Assembly: GCA_046484325.1 (NCBI GenBank)
Contig: JAWOJB010000074.1
Coordinates: forward strand, 1-35,123
Reading direction: 5' to 3'
Length of the DNA stretch: 35,123 nucleotides
Source of the DNA: JAWOJB01 sp046484325
GTDB taxonomy: Bacteria > Actinomycetota > Acidimicrobiia > Spongiisociales > ZC4RG35
Part shown: positions 7,435 to 14,058 of the stretch, piece after piece
Numbering within the stretch: position 1 is the first letter of the stretch
How the letters are laid out: each line of letters starts with the position of its first letter
Program-made: the position numbers and the translations under genes
Notes under the pieces: model-generated
Database searches by the model: none
Told to the model about the DNA's origin: nothing
The model's input: only the letters and a program-made list of their open reading frames with translations

Positions 7435-7928
7435 CTGATGCGGTCCTGATGACGGTCACGGGCGTCAGGGTGGAGCTCCCATCGAATACGCCGATCGTCT
7501 TGCTGAGGGAGCAGAACGGCGCCCGTTTCCTGCCGATCTGGGTCGGTGCCGTCGAGGCCACCGCAATCGCCTCGGCCATGGAGAACGTCGTGCCTCCGCG
7601 ACCGCTCACCCACGATCTCCTGAAGTCGACCATCGAGGCGCTGGGTGCCACCGTCTCACGGGTGGTCGTGACCGAGTTGCGTGACAGCGTCTTCTTCGCC
7701 GATCTCGTGTTCGAGACCGAAGGGGGGGAAGTGGTCGTGTCCTCTCGTCCGTCGGACGCGATCGCCCTGGCGGTGCGGACCGGTGCCCCCGTCTTCGCGG
7801 CCCCCGAAGTCCTGGCCGAGGCGGCCATCGAGCTCGAGGACGAGACCGCCGAGGAGGAGATCGAACGCTTCCGGGAGTTCCTCGAGGAAGTCACGCCTGA
7901 GGACTTCGAGGGCTCCGGCGAATCCTGA
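7431..7928 (+). CDS. Bifunctional nuclease family protein (DUF151/BFN domain)
   Basis: The BFN domain covers residues 5-135, with the recognisable segments ARFLPIWVGAVEATAIA, RPLTHDLLKSTIEALGA and SSRPSDAIALAVRTGAPVFA. Plant members were described as having RNase and DNase activity; the bacterial role is not established. The C-terminal 30 residues are very acidic (ELEDETAEEEIERFREFLEE) and likely helical. The mycobacterial counterpart is Rv1829, between the two MerR genes Rv1828 and Rv1830, and the order is the same here. Translation is coupled to hpt through ATGA. Confidence 0.9.
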   Translation: MTDAVLMTVTGVRVELPSNTPIVLLREQNGARFLPIWVGAVEATAIASAMENVVPPRPLTHDLLKSTIEALGATVSRVVVTELRDSVFFADLVFETEGGEVVVSSRPSDAIALAVRTGAPVFAAPEVLAEAAIELEDETAEEEIERFREFLEEVTPEDFEGSGES

Positions 7929-7956
7929 TCCGGCCCGTGTCGGGACCAGGGGATCG

Positions 7957-7986
7957 TTGACATCGATCGACCCGACCGGCTAGCTT
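7957..7986 (+). promoter_or_regulatory. Sigma-70 type promoter: TTGACA, 18-bp spacer, TAGCTT
   Basis: A consensus -35 (TTGACA, 7957-7962) and a good -10 (TAGCTT, 7981-7986) stand 18 bases apart, 50 bases upstream of the MerR start. The spacer begins with the self-complementary TCGATCGA. MerR-type promoters often have lengthened spacers; 18 is only slightly long. This is the clearest full promoter in the window and probably drives the run up to 11528. Confidence 0.75.
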
Positions 7987-7998
7987 CCAAGTGCGGAA

Positions 7999-8012
7999 TT
8001 ACGACGATGTAA
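7999..8012 (+). promoter_or_regulatory. Palindrome TTAC-N6-GTAA, candidate operator
   Basis: TTAC (7999-8002) and GTAA (8009-8012) form an inverted repeat just downstream of the expected transcription start and 16 bases before the MerR start codon. Location and symmetry suggest a dimeric regulator, most simply the MerR product itself. No binding data support this. Confidence 0.4.
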
Positions 8013-8028
8013 GCGGCGGAGGTCGGAC

Positions 8029-8490
8029 GTGTCGCAAGAGCTCGGTTATCGCGCACCTCAGGTGTGCTCGCTGGTGGGGATCACCTACCGGCAGCTCGAC
8101 TACTGGGCACGCACCGACCTGCTCCGGCCCTCGCTCCAGCAGGCGAGTGGCTCGGGAAGTCAGCGCCTCTACAGCTTCTCGGACCTGGTCCAGCTCAAGG
8201 TCATCAAGCGGCTGCTCGATGCAGGCATGAGCCTCAAGCGGATCCGGACGGCGGTGGAGATCCTTAGGGAACAGCTCGACTCGGATCAACCCCTGGCGAA
8301 CGTGACGCTGTTGTCGGATGGCCAGACGATCTACGCCGCCCACAGCCCCGACGAGGTGGTGGATGTGTTCCGGCGAGGTCAGGGCGTGTTCGGTATCGCC
8401 GTTGGCCCGGTCGAGGAAGAGGTGGCCGGGGCGGTCCACGAGCTCTTTCCGACCTCCGAACCGCCATCGGTGCGGGCGGAGGCGACCTGA
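8029..8490 (+). CDS. MerR-family transcriptional regulator, Rv1830-like
   Basis: This 153-residue regulator has an N-terminal MerR helix-turn-helix (YRAPQVCSLVGITYRQLDYWARTDLLRPS, wing GSQRLYSFSDL) and a dimerisation helix (LKVIKRLLDAGMSLKRIRTAVEILREQL). The C-terminal part (residues 85-140) is a small domain that includes TLLSDGQTIYAAHSPDEVVD. Its place after the BFN gene equals that of Rv1830 in mycobacteria. The GTG start is set by GGAGG at 8018-8022, 6 bases away. It has its own promoter and is the first gene of a tightly coupled run. Confidence 0.88.
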   Translation: MSQELGYRAPQVCSLVGITYRQLDYWARTDLLRPSLQQASGSGSQRLYSFSDLVQLKVIKRLLDAGMSLKRIRTAVEILREQLDSDQPLANVTLLSDGQTIYAAHSPDEVVDVFRRGQGVFGIAVGPVEEEVAGAVHELFPTSEPPSVRAEAT

Positions 8491-8939
8491 GCGGGAACCT
8501 GCAATCCACGGCGGAGCGTTCCGCCAGGGATGTCGAATTCGCCCACGCCAGCGAGCGCCAATTCGCCCTTCTGCTCGACTTCTACGGGATCGCCTGGGAA
8601 TACGAGCCTCATCCGTACCCGATCGCCTGGGATCGGGACGGGAATCCCGCCCAGTACTTCACTCCCGACTTCTACCTGCCGGACGAGGATCTGTACCTCG
8701 AGATCACCACGATGCGGCAGAAGCTGGTGACGAAGAAGAACGGCAAGGTCCGCCGGCTCCGACAGCTCTACCCGGCGGTTCGCTGCAAGGTGCTGTACCA
8801 GCGTGACTACCTGCACCTCGTGGTCAAGTACGGGTTGGAGGAGCCCGACCATCTGGTGGGGGCGGTGCCCACGAGGATGCCCGGGCCGCCACAGGTGACC
8901 AGGCTGGGCGACCGGGGCACCGTCGAAGGGACGCCATGA
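8487..8939 (+). CDS. PD-(D/E)xK nuclease-like protein with CTG start
   Basis: The frame encodes 150 residues that read clearly as protein but contain no ATG, GTG or TTG before codon 76. GGAGG at 8478-8482 lies 4 bases before CTG 8487, which overlaps the MerR stop as CTGA; the 3' end overlaps gcvT as ATGA. The central part, ERQFALLLDFYGIAWEYEP from E23, then FTPDFYLPDEDLY (D61) and LEITTMRQK (E72, K79), has the layout of a PD-(D/E)xK nuclease core, with EIT where ExK is usual. A basic helix (KKNGKVRRLRQLYP) and a final strand (CKVLYQRDYL) follow. The nuclease call is inference from pattern; existence of the gene is well supported. Confidence 0.75.
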   Translation: MSGNLQSTAERSARDVEFAHASERQFALLLDFYGIAWEYEPHPYPIAWDRDGNPAQYFTPDFYLPDEDLYLEITTMRQKLVTKKNGKVRRLRQLYPAVRCKVLYQRDYLHLVVKYGLEEPDHLVGAVPTRMPGPPQVTRLGDRGTVEGTP

Positions 8940-9982
8940 CGGCCCGCTCGCCGCTGCACGACCTCCACGCCTCATTGGGGGCGCGTTTCACCGAATTCTC
9001 GGGATGGGAGATGCCCATGCAGTACGAGTCCGTGCTCACCGAGCATCGGGCGGTACGGGGCTCGGCAGGGTGGTTCGACGTCTCCCACCTGGGACGGTTC
9101 CGATGGGAGGGCGAGGGGGCGACGGCGACGCTCCGCCATCTGCTCTGCAACGACGTCGAGCGGATCGAGCCCGGACGCACCCAATACTCCATGATGCTCA
9201 ACGATCGGGGAGGCGTCGTCGACGACCTCATCGTCTGGCGATGGGGTGCCGAGTCCTACTGGGTGCTGCCAAACGCCGGCAACCATCAACGAGTCATGGA
9301 GGCTTTTCGTAACACTCACCCTCAGGTAGAGCTCGAAGATCTGCGGCCGGCGACCGTGGCGTTGGCGGTCCAGGGGCCGGATGCACCGGGCGCTCTCGAA
9401 CGGGTGGTGGGGACCACGCCGAAACGGTTCCGGACGTTCCGGGCGGCGTTCGACGGTGAGCCGGTGTGGGGGGCGGGGACCGGATACACCGGCGAGCCGG
9501 GTGGTGAGGTGGTCGTGGGTGCCGCTGCAGCCCGAGCCTTCGCCGAGGCGCTGGCCGACGCCGGATGCCGGCCCTGCGGACTGGGCTCGAGGGACACCCT
9601 GCGGCTCGAGGCCGGGCTCCCGCTGTGGGGACAGGAGCTCGACGAGGACCGTACGCCCCTCGAGGCCGGCCTCGAGTTCGCCGTCGCCTGGGAGCACGAG
9701 TTCGTGGGGAAGGCGGCACTCGAATCGCATCGGAGCGGGGGAACCGGGTCGAGACTGGTCGCGTTCGCCACCGAGGGTCGCCAGATCCCCCGGCACGGGC
9801 AGCGTCTGCGATGCGGTGGGCTCGATGGTGTGGTGACCTCGGGGAACTTCAGCCCGATGCTCGAGCGCGGAATCGGGCTGGGGTACGTTCCGGCGTGGGC
9901 CGACGGCCCGATCGAGGTGGAGATCCGGGATCGCTGGGTCGAGGCCGAGCGCGTCGAGCTCCCCTTCTATCGACGCGGGTGA
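8936..9982 (+). CDS. gcvT: Aminomethyltransferase (glycine cleavage T protein)
   Basis: GcvT takes the aminomethyl group from lipoylated GcvH, passes the one-carbon unit to tetrahydrofolate and releases ammonia. The start is typical (SPLHDLHASLGARFTEFSGWEMPMQY), followed by GWFDVSHLGRF, the folate-region segment NDRGGVVDDLIVWR and GLGSRDTLRLEAGLPLWGQEL. At 348 residues it is slightly shorter than E. coli GcvT. The start is fixed by ATGA overlap with the upstream gene, and the stop overlaps the next GTG. YgfZ-type homologues lack parts of this pattern, so true GcvT is preferred. Confidence 0.9.
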   Translation: MTARSPLHDLHASLGARFTEFSGWEMPMQYESVLTEHRAVRGSAGWFDVSHLGRFRWEGEGATATLRHLLCNDVERIEPGRTQYSMMLNDRGGVVDDLIVWRWGAESYWVLPNAGNHQRVMEAFRNTHPQVELEDLRPATVALAVQGPDAPGALERVVGTTPKRFRTFRAAFDGEPVWGAGTGYTGEPGGEVVVGAAAARAFAEALADAGCRPCGLGSRDTLRLEAGLPLWGQELDEDRTPLEAGLEFAVAWEHEFVGKAALESHRSGGTGSRLVAFATEGRQIPRHGQRLRCGGLDGVVTSGNFSPMLERGIGLGYVPAWADGPIEVEIRDRWVEAERVELPFYRRG

Positions 9983-10704
9983 CGACGCCGGTCCCCGCCG
10001 GTGGCGCCGACGAGCTCGCCCACGGGTTGGGACAGCGGATCGTCGGGAGCTCCGCCCTCATGGCCATGAGGGAGTGGTGGGTTTCCGACGGCGTCCCCGG
10101 ATGGGCGGTTCCGACATCGGGTTCCACGACCAGGTTGGCCCTGCTTGGGGGACGGACGGTTTGGCCGCGCCGACCGCCGGCGGGCACCCTGGTGGTCGGG
10201 TGCCCCAACCGCCTCGGGATGATCGAATCCGTCCCACCGTGGGCTCCCGACGTGGAGATCGTGTGGGTCACCGATGCCCTCGACTGGCGCCGTTCGCCCT
10301 GGCAGCATCTGTCGCACGCCCGAGTGCTGATCGAGCCATATGTAGAGATGGAGGCGGCCGGGATGACCCTCGACGAGGCCGCCCGGCGGAGTGGCGACGT
10401 GGTGGACGCCCTTGCCCGACACCTCCTGTCCGCTCCCGGATGCACCGTGCCCTCCGGCGGTCACGGTCGCCGCCTGCCTGCCCTCGTGGAGGTGGAGCCG
10501 GCCGCTGTTGCCAGGCGGGTGGCGGAGGCGTCGGTTCCGGAGCCTCCCGTCCCCGGCTGGCCCGGATGCGTCGTGTTCGACGGCGATTGGCGATGGCCAT
10601 CTACGCGACCGAGGGAGGTGGCGGAGGTGATCGAGGTGCTCGTGAGGGCCGAACGAGCTCGGGATCGCCATAGGATGTCGGAAGTCGACCAGGAGCCTCC
10701 GTGA
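9979..10704 (+). CDS. Unrecognised protein, possibly a degenerate PLP-enzyme fold
   Basis: This 241-residue protein is coupled at both ends (GTGA at 9979-9982 and GTGA at 10701-10704), so it is very probably expressed. No family is obvious. The N-terminal part contains AVPTSGSTTRLALLGGRTVWPR. The C-terminal third (LLSAPGCTVPSGG, then ALVEVEPAAVARRVAEA, then PGWPGCVVFDGDW) has the rhythm of the small domain of fold-type I PLP enzymes such as class V aminotransferases, but no PLP-binding lysine motif is visible and the large domain would be much shortened. It may be a non-catalytic derivative. Confidence in existence is high and in this interpretation low. Confidence 0.7.
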   Translation: MTTPVPAGGADELAHGLGQRIVGSSALMAMREWWVSDGVPGWAVPTSGSTTRLALLGGRTVWPRRPPAGTLVVGCPNRLGMIESVPPWAPDVEIVWVTDALDWRRSPWQHLSHARVLIEPYVEMEAAGMTLDEAARRSGDVVDALARHLLSAPGCTVPSGGHGRRLPALVEVEPAAVARRVAEASVPEPPVPGWPGCVVFDGDWRWPSTRPREVAEVIEVLVRAERARDRHRMSEVDQEPP

Positions 10705-11528
10705 CCACCAGCAGCGCCCGACCCTCGACACTTCCAGATGGCACCGGTGAGCTCGTTCGCACGTGGCCGGCTGCGGGGGAGCCGTGGGCCGTGCTCGTCG
10801 TCGTCCACGGTCTCGGGGAGCACTCGGGTCGGTACGAGCCGGTCGCCGGCCCGGCTTCTGCCGCCGGTATCGAGGTCCTCTCCTTCGATCTCATCGGCCA
10901 CGGATCGACCGGCGGCAGGCGCGCCGACATCGACGATTGGTCCCGGTTCCTCGACCAGGTCCAGGTCCACGTCGAGGAGGCGCGGAAATCCGGGCTCCCC
11001 GTCGTCCTATACGGCCATTCACTGGGCGGTTTGATCGCCCTGGAGTACACCCTGTCCGAGCGACCCCGCCCCGATCTGCTCGTCCTCAGCGCGCCGGCCC
11101 TCAAGGGTGGGGCTGTGTGGCAGCGCACCATCGCTCCGGTGCTCGGTCGGCTCGCCCCCACCTTGGCCATACCCAACGCGATCACCGGCGAACAGCTATC
11201 ACGTGACCCCTCGGTGGGCGATGCCTACTTCGGCGACCCCCTCGTCCTCACCAAGGCGACGACCAGGTTCGGCGCCGGGCTCTTTGAGGCGATGGACCGG
11301 ACGAGGGCGGCGATCGCCACGCTCGACGTGCCCACGCTCGTGATCCACGGCGGCTCCGACGTGCTCGTGCAGCCGGACGCCAGCCTTCCGCTGTCCGGGC
11401 ATCCGATGGTCGAGCGACGCCTCTACCCCAAGCTCCGGCACGAGTGCCACAACGAGCCGGAGCGGTCACAGGTGGTCGGCGAGGTGATCGAGTGGATCGA
11501 AGGGCGGCTCAGAGGAACAGCGGGGTGA
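10701..11528 (+). CDS. Alpha/beta hydrolase, monoacylglycerol lipase-like
   Basis: The protein (275 residues) matches the serine aminopeptidase S33/monoacylglycerol lipase family. The oxyanion-hole segment is VVVHGLGEHSGRY near residues 34-46, and the nucleophile serine is in the elbow GHSLGG (about residues 108-113). The acid aspartate is likely in VIHGGSDVLVQP and the histidine in KLRHECHNEPE. The cap region between the elbow and the acid residue is of usual size. It probably releases fatty acid from monoacylglycerol or similar esters in the cytoplasm. It is the last gene of the coupled run from 8029 and overlaps the convergent adenosine deaminase by 20 bases. Confidence 0.9.
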   Translation: MTTSSARPSTLPDGTGELVRTWPAAGEPWAVLVVVHGLGEHSGRYEPVAGPASAAGIEVLSFDLIGHGSTGGRRADIDDWSRFLDQVQVHVEEARKSGLPVVLYGHSLGGLIALEYTLSERPRPDLLVLSAPALKGGAVWQRTIAPVLGRLAPTLAIPNAITGEQLSRDPSVGDAYFGDPLVLTKATTRFGAGLFEAMDRTRAAIATLDVPTLVIHGGSDVLVQPDASLPLSGHPMVERRLYPKLRHECHNEPERSQVVGEVIEWIEGRLRGTAG

Positions 11529-12579
11529 GCTCGGCCCCAGCGGCCCGGTAGGCAGGGGCGATCCGGTCCTCCCAGAGCCGGCGTCGCTCGGGATGTGAGC
11601 AGAATGCCGCGTCGAGAGCCGTCCGCGTCACCGTCGCCAGGTCATCGACGGTGAACCCGTGATGGGTTCTCACGAGATCGAACTCGTCGGACATCGATGT
11701 CCGGCTCATCAGCCGGTTGTCGGTGTTGATCGTCACCGCGAATCCCGCCCGGTACAGCATGCCGATGGGGTGGCGGTCGGCAGTCCAGTGCTTGGTGTGG
11801 AGGTTGGAGGTGGGGCAGAGCTCGAGAGGGATCCGGCGGTCGCGCACCGTGGAGGCGACCGCTCCCAGCTCGACGATCCGGCCGTCGTCGACGACGCAGT
11901 CCTCGATGACCTCGACCCCGTGGCCGATCCGCTCGGTGGCACAGCGGAGCACGGCGGAGGCGATCGAGGCAGGCCCGGCCGCCTCTCCGGCGTGAAGGGT
12001 GATGCGCAGCCCCGCCTCGCGAGCGATGCCGATGGCGGCGAGGTGTTCGTGGGGAGGGAACTCCCGCTCGGGCCCGGCCAGATCGAAGCCGACCACGCCG
12101 GCCCCGGCCCGCTCGGCGGCGGCCTCGGCGGCGAGGAAGGAGTCCGGCTCGCTGCGGATGGCGTCCACGATGATCCCCCAACCGACTCCGGTGGCCGCAG
12201 CCCCTCTGGCCATCCCGGCGATCACGGCGTCGATGACCGCGACGGGGGTGAGGCCCCTCCTGGTGTGGAGCAACGGGGCGAACCGCTGCTCGGTGTACAC
12301 CACGCCGTCGGCGGCGAGGTCGACGAGCGCCTCCTCTGCGACCCGGGAGAGCGCCTCGGGGCTCTGCATGACTGCGATCGTGTGCTCGAAGGCACCCAGG
12401 TACCGCTCCAACGAGCCCGACGGTCCCTGGTCGAACCAGTCGGCGAGCCTGTCCACGTCGCCGACGGGGAGGCCGTGGTAGCCGCCCGACTCGGCGAGCT
12501 CGAGGACCGTCCGTGGGCGGAGCCCCCCGTCGAGGTGGTCGTGGAGGAGGACGGACGGCAGCGGTGTCACCCTCACCAC
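11509..12579 (-). CDS. add: Adenosine deaminase
   Basis: Converts adenosine to inosine in purine salvage, supplying substrate that Hpt can use after phosphorolysis. The metal-binding HDHLDGG motif is at residues 13-19, followed by LHAGEAAGP (catalytic glutamate), RIGHGVEV (metal histidine) and TINTDNRLMSRTSMSDEF (metal aspartate). The NTDN form, rather than NTDD, is in my recollection common in actinobacterial members. Length (356) is normal. GGAGG on the reverse strand precedes a cluster of GTG codons at 12579, 12576 and 12570; the first or second is the likely start. Confidence 0.94.
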   Translation of the reverse strand: MVRVTPLPSVLLHDHLDGGLRPRTVLELAESGGYHGLPVGDVDRLADWFDQGPSGSLERYLGAFEHTIAVMQSPEALSRVAEEALVDLAADGVVYTEQRFAPLLHTRRGLTPVAVIDAVIAGMARGAAATGVGWGIIVDAIRSEPDSFLAAEAAAERAGAGVVGFDLAGPEREFPPHEHLAAIGIAREAGLRITLHAGEAAGPASIASAVLRCATERIGHGVEVIEDCVVDDGRIVELGAVASTVRDRRIPLELCPTSNLHTKHWTADRHPIGMLYRAGFAVTINTDNRLMSRTSMSDEFDLVRTHHGFTVDDLATVTRTALDAAFCSHPERRRLWEDRIAPAYRAAGAELTPLFL

Positions 12580-12586
12580 GCTACCT

Positions 12587-12673
12587 CCCCAACCGTGGGC
12601 CCCGGAACACGACCCGTGTGTCCACCAACCCAGGGTTGGGGAACACGAAGATCGTGGTCACCGGCCCACGGTT
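12587..12673. repeat. Intergenic cloverleaf-like set of nested inverted repeats
   Basis: An outer 11-bp stem pairs AACCGTGGGCC (12591-12601) with GGCCCACGGTT (12663-12673). Inside are three consecutive hairpins: ACACG/CGTGT (12607-12619), CCAACCC/GGGTTGG with one loop base (12625-12639), and CACGA/TCGTG with loop AGA (12644-12656). An alternative stem pairs CCCCAACC (12587-12594) with GGTTGGGG (12634-12641). GGAACACGA occurs twice (12604-12612 and 12640-12648). The element lies between the stop of the methyltransferase gene and the ribosome binding site of adenosine deaminase on the reverse strand. It could be a terminator, a leader RNA or a REP-like repeat. It does not fit a tRNA. Confidence 0.6.
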
Positions 12674-12679
12674 CGAGGG

Positions 12680-13444
12680 TCAGCGGGTGGCCATCAAGAA
12701 GAGGCGCCGGAACGGAAACAGGGTGGTTCCGTCGGCCTCCGGGGGGTAGGCCGCTGCGAGGCGCCGGCGCACGTCGTCGGCGAAGGACGCCCGCTCCGGA
12801 TTGTCGAGGGCCGAGAGGAAGGGCCGCAGCGCGGTCCCGGACACCCACTCGAACACCGGGTCCGCCCCCTCCAGCGCGTGCAGATACTCGATCTCCCACA
12901 CCTCGACGCGAGCCGAGACCGGTTGGAGCAAGCGGTGGTAGTGCTCGGGTGACCAGACCGGCTCCTCCCGGATCAGCGGCCGCAGCCGGTCACGCCAGGG
13001 CCCCACCTCCACGGCCTCGGCGATCGCCCTGTGCGAGGGAGCCCCGAAGTTGCGCGGCATCTGGACGGCGAGGACGCCGCCGAGGGCGAGCTGGGCTACC
13101 AGGTCGGGCAACAGCCGCTCGTGACCATCGACCCAGTGGAGGGCGGCGTTCGAGAACACGAGGTCGACCGGTGTCGCCGACCTCCACTCGGCGAGATCGG
13201 CCTGGATCCAGTCGAGTGTGGGGTGGCGGGCCCCGGCCGACGCCAGCATCTCCGGTGATGCGTCGAGCCCGACGACCGTGGCACCCGGCCACCGTTCGGC
13301 CAGCAATGCGGTGAGATCGCCCGCCCCGCACCCGAGGTCGACCACACGGCGTGGGTCCTCGAGCTCGATTCGGGCCAGCAAATCGATGCCCGGACACAGA
13401 CGGGGACCGGCGTGACGGAGGTAGGCCACCGGATCCCATCGCAT
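12680..13444 (-). CDS. tam: Class I SAM-dependent methyltransferase, trans-aconitate 2-methyltransferase-like
   Basis: The protein (254 residues) opens with MRWDPVAYLRHAGPRLCPGIDLLARI, a hallmark of Tam. The SAM-binding motif I is VVDLGCGAGDLTALLA (about residues 34-49), followed by VVGLDASPEML and the post-motif NAALHWVDGHERLLPDL. Later segments (LAVQMPRNF and the C-terminal FPFRRLFLMATR) also fit. Tam methylates trans-aconitate, a by-product that inhibits aconitase. The start is supported by a TAGGTT box 6 bases upstream. Substrate assignment rests on overall similarity to the family. Confidence 0.85.
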   Translation of the reverse strand: MRWDPVAYLRHAGPRLCPGIDLLARIELEDPRRVVDLGCGAGDLTALLAERWPGATVVGLDASPEMLASAGARHPTLDWIQADLAEWRSATPVDLVFSNAALHWVDGHERLLPDLVAQLALGGVLAVQMPRNFGAPSHRAIAEAVEVGPWRDRLRPLIREEPVWSPEHYHRLLQPVSARVEVWEIEYLHALEGADPVFEWVSGTALRPFLSALDNPERASFADDVRRRLAAAYPPEADGTTLFPFRRLFLMATR

Positions 13445-13450
13445 GCTCGG

Positions 13451-13456
13451 AACCTA
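13451..13456 (-). promoter_or_regulatory. Candidate -10 box (TAGGTT) for the Tam-like gene
   Basis: On the reverse strand TAGGTT lies 6 bases before the ATG at 13444 with no Shine-Dalgarno sequence between, as expected for a leaderless transcript. Confidence 0.45.
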
Positions 13457-13484
13457 GCCGACCCGGGCGTGGCAGCATGGGGGC

Positions 13485-14018
13485 ATGACGGGCGGTTCCC
13501 TCGCCGGCAGCCTGCTGGTCGCATCCCCGCTGTTGCTCGACCCCAACTTCGTGAGGGCCGTGATCTACCTCCTCCACCACGATGACGAGGGAGCCGTGGG
13601 GGTCGTGCTCAACCGGCCGTCCGAGGAGCCGGTCACCGCCCACCTCCCCGCCTGGTCGGGAGCGCTGGTCGACCCGGCGGTGGTCTTCGTGGGTGGTCCG
13701 GTGGAACCGGCGGTGGCGATCGGCTTGACCGCCGAGCCCGGCTCGGGTGAGCCCACCCCGGTGCCCGGGATCGCCCTGGTCGACCTCTCCGGATCGCCCG
13801 GGCTGCTCGATCGGGTGAGGGTCTTCTCGGGCTATGCCGGGTGGGGGGCCGGTCAGCTGGAGGGAGAGCTCGAGGAGGGCTCGTGGATCGTCGTCGACGC
13901 CGAGCCGGCCGATCCTTTCAGCACCGACCCGGCCGGCCTCTGGCGGTGGGTGCTTCGCAGGCAGGGGGGCCGCCTGGCGCTGGTGTCGCTGATGCCGCCC
14001 GACCCCAGCATGAACTGA
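13485..14018 (+). CDS. YqgE/AlgH family protein (DUF179)
   Basis: A 177-residue member of the YqgE/AlgH family. Diagnostic segments are GSLLVASPLLLDPNFVRAVIYLLHHDDEGAVGVVLNRP near the start, VFVGGPVEPAVAIGL in the middle, and VRVFSGYAGWGAGQLEGELEEGSWIVVDA towards the C terminus. The biochemical function of the family is unknown; AlgH was first noted as affecting alginate expression in Pseudomonas. The start ATG is the only suitable one before the conserved part. It stands 40 bases before the RNase HII gene, which has its own candidate promoter. Confidence 0.93.
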   Translation: MTGGSLAGSLLVASPLLLDPNFVRAVIYLLHHDDEGAVGVVLNRPSEEPVTAHLPAWSGALVDPAVVFVGGPVEPAVAIGLTAEPGSGEPTPVPGIALVDLSGSPGLLDRVRVFSGYAGWGAGQLEGELEEGSWIVVDAEPADPFSTDPAGLWRWVLRRQGGRLALVSLMPPDPSMN

Positions 14019-14045
14019 ATCGCCGGGGCGGCTGCCGGCGGGCGG

Positions 14046-14051
14046 TACTCT
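14046..14051 (+). promoter_or_regulatory. Candidate -10 box (TACTCT) for rnhB
   Basis: TACTCT lies 7 bases before the GTG at 14059, and no Shine-Dalgarno sequence is seen. It follows a weak hairpin (CGCCGG 14021-14026 with CCGGCG 14035-14040). Confidence 0.45.
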
Positions 14052-14058
14052 CGGCGCC

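Noticed and set aside
8712..8939. A 75-residue gene starting at ATG 8712
   Set aside because: The conserved protein clearly continues upstream of this ATG in the same frame to the CTG at 8487, so 8712 is an internal methionine.
12591..12673. tRNA gene
   Set aside because: The element is cloverleaf-like, but the outer stem is 11 bp, loops are 1-3 bases, and no T-loop or anticodon loop of correct size exists.
11659..13314. Long forward open frame across add and the Tam-like gene
   Set aside because: It crosses two well-supported reverse-strand genes and the structured gap, and has no recognisable domain.
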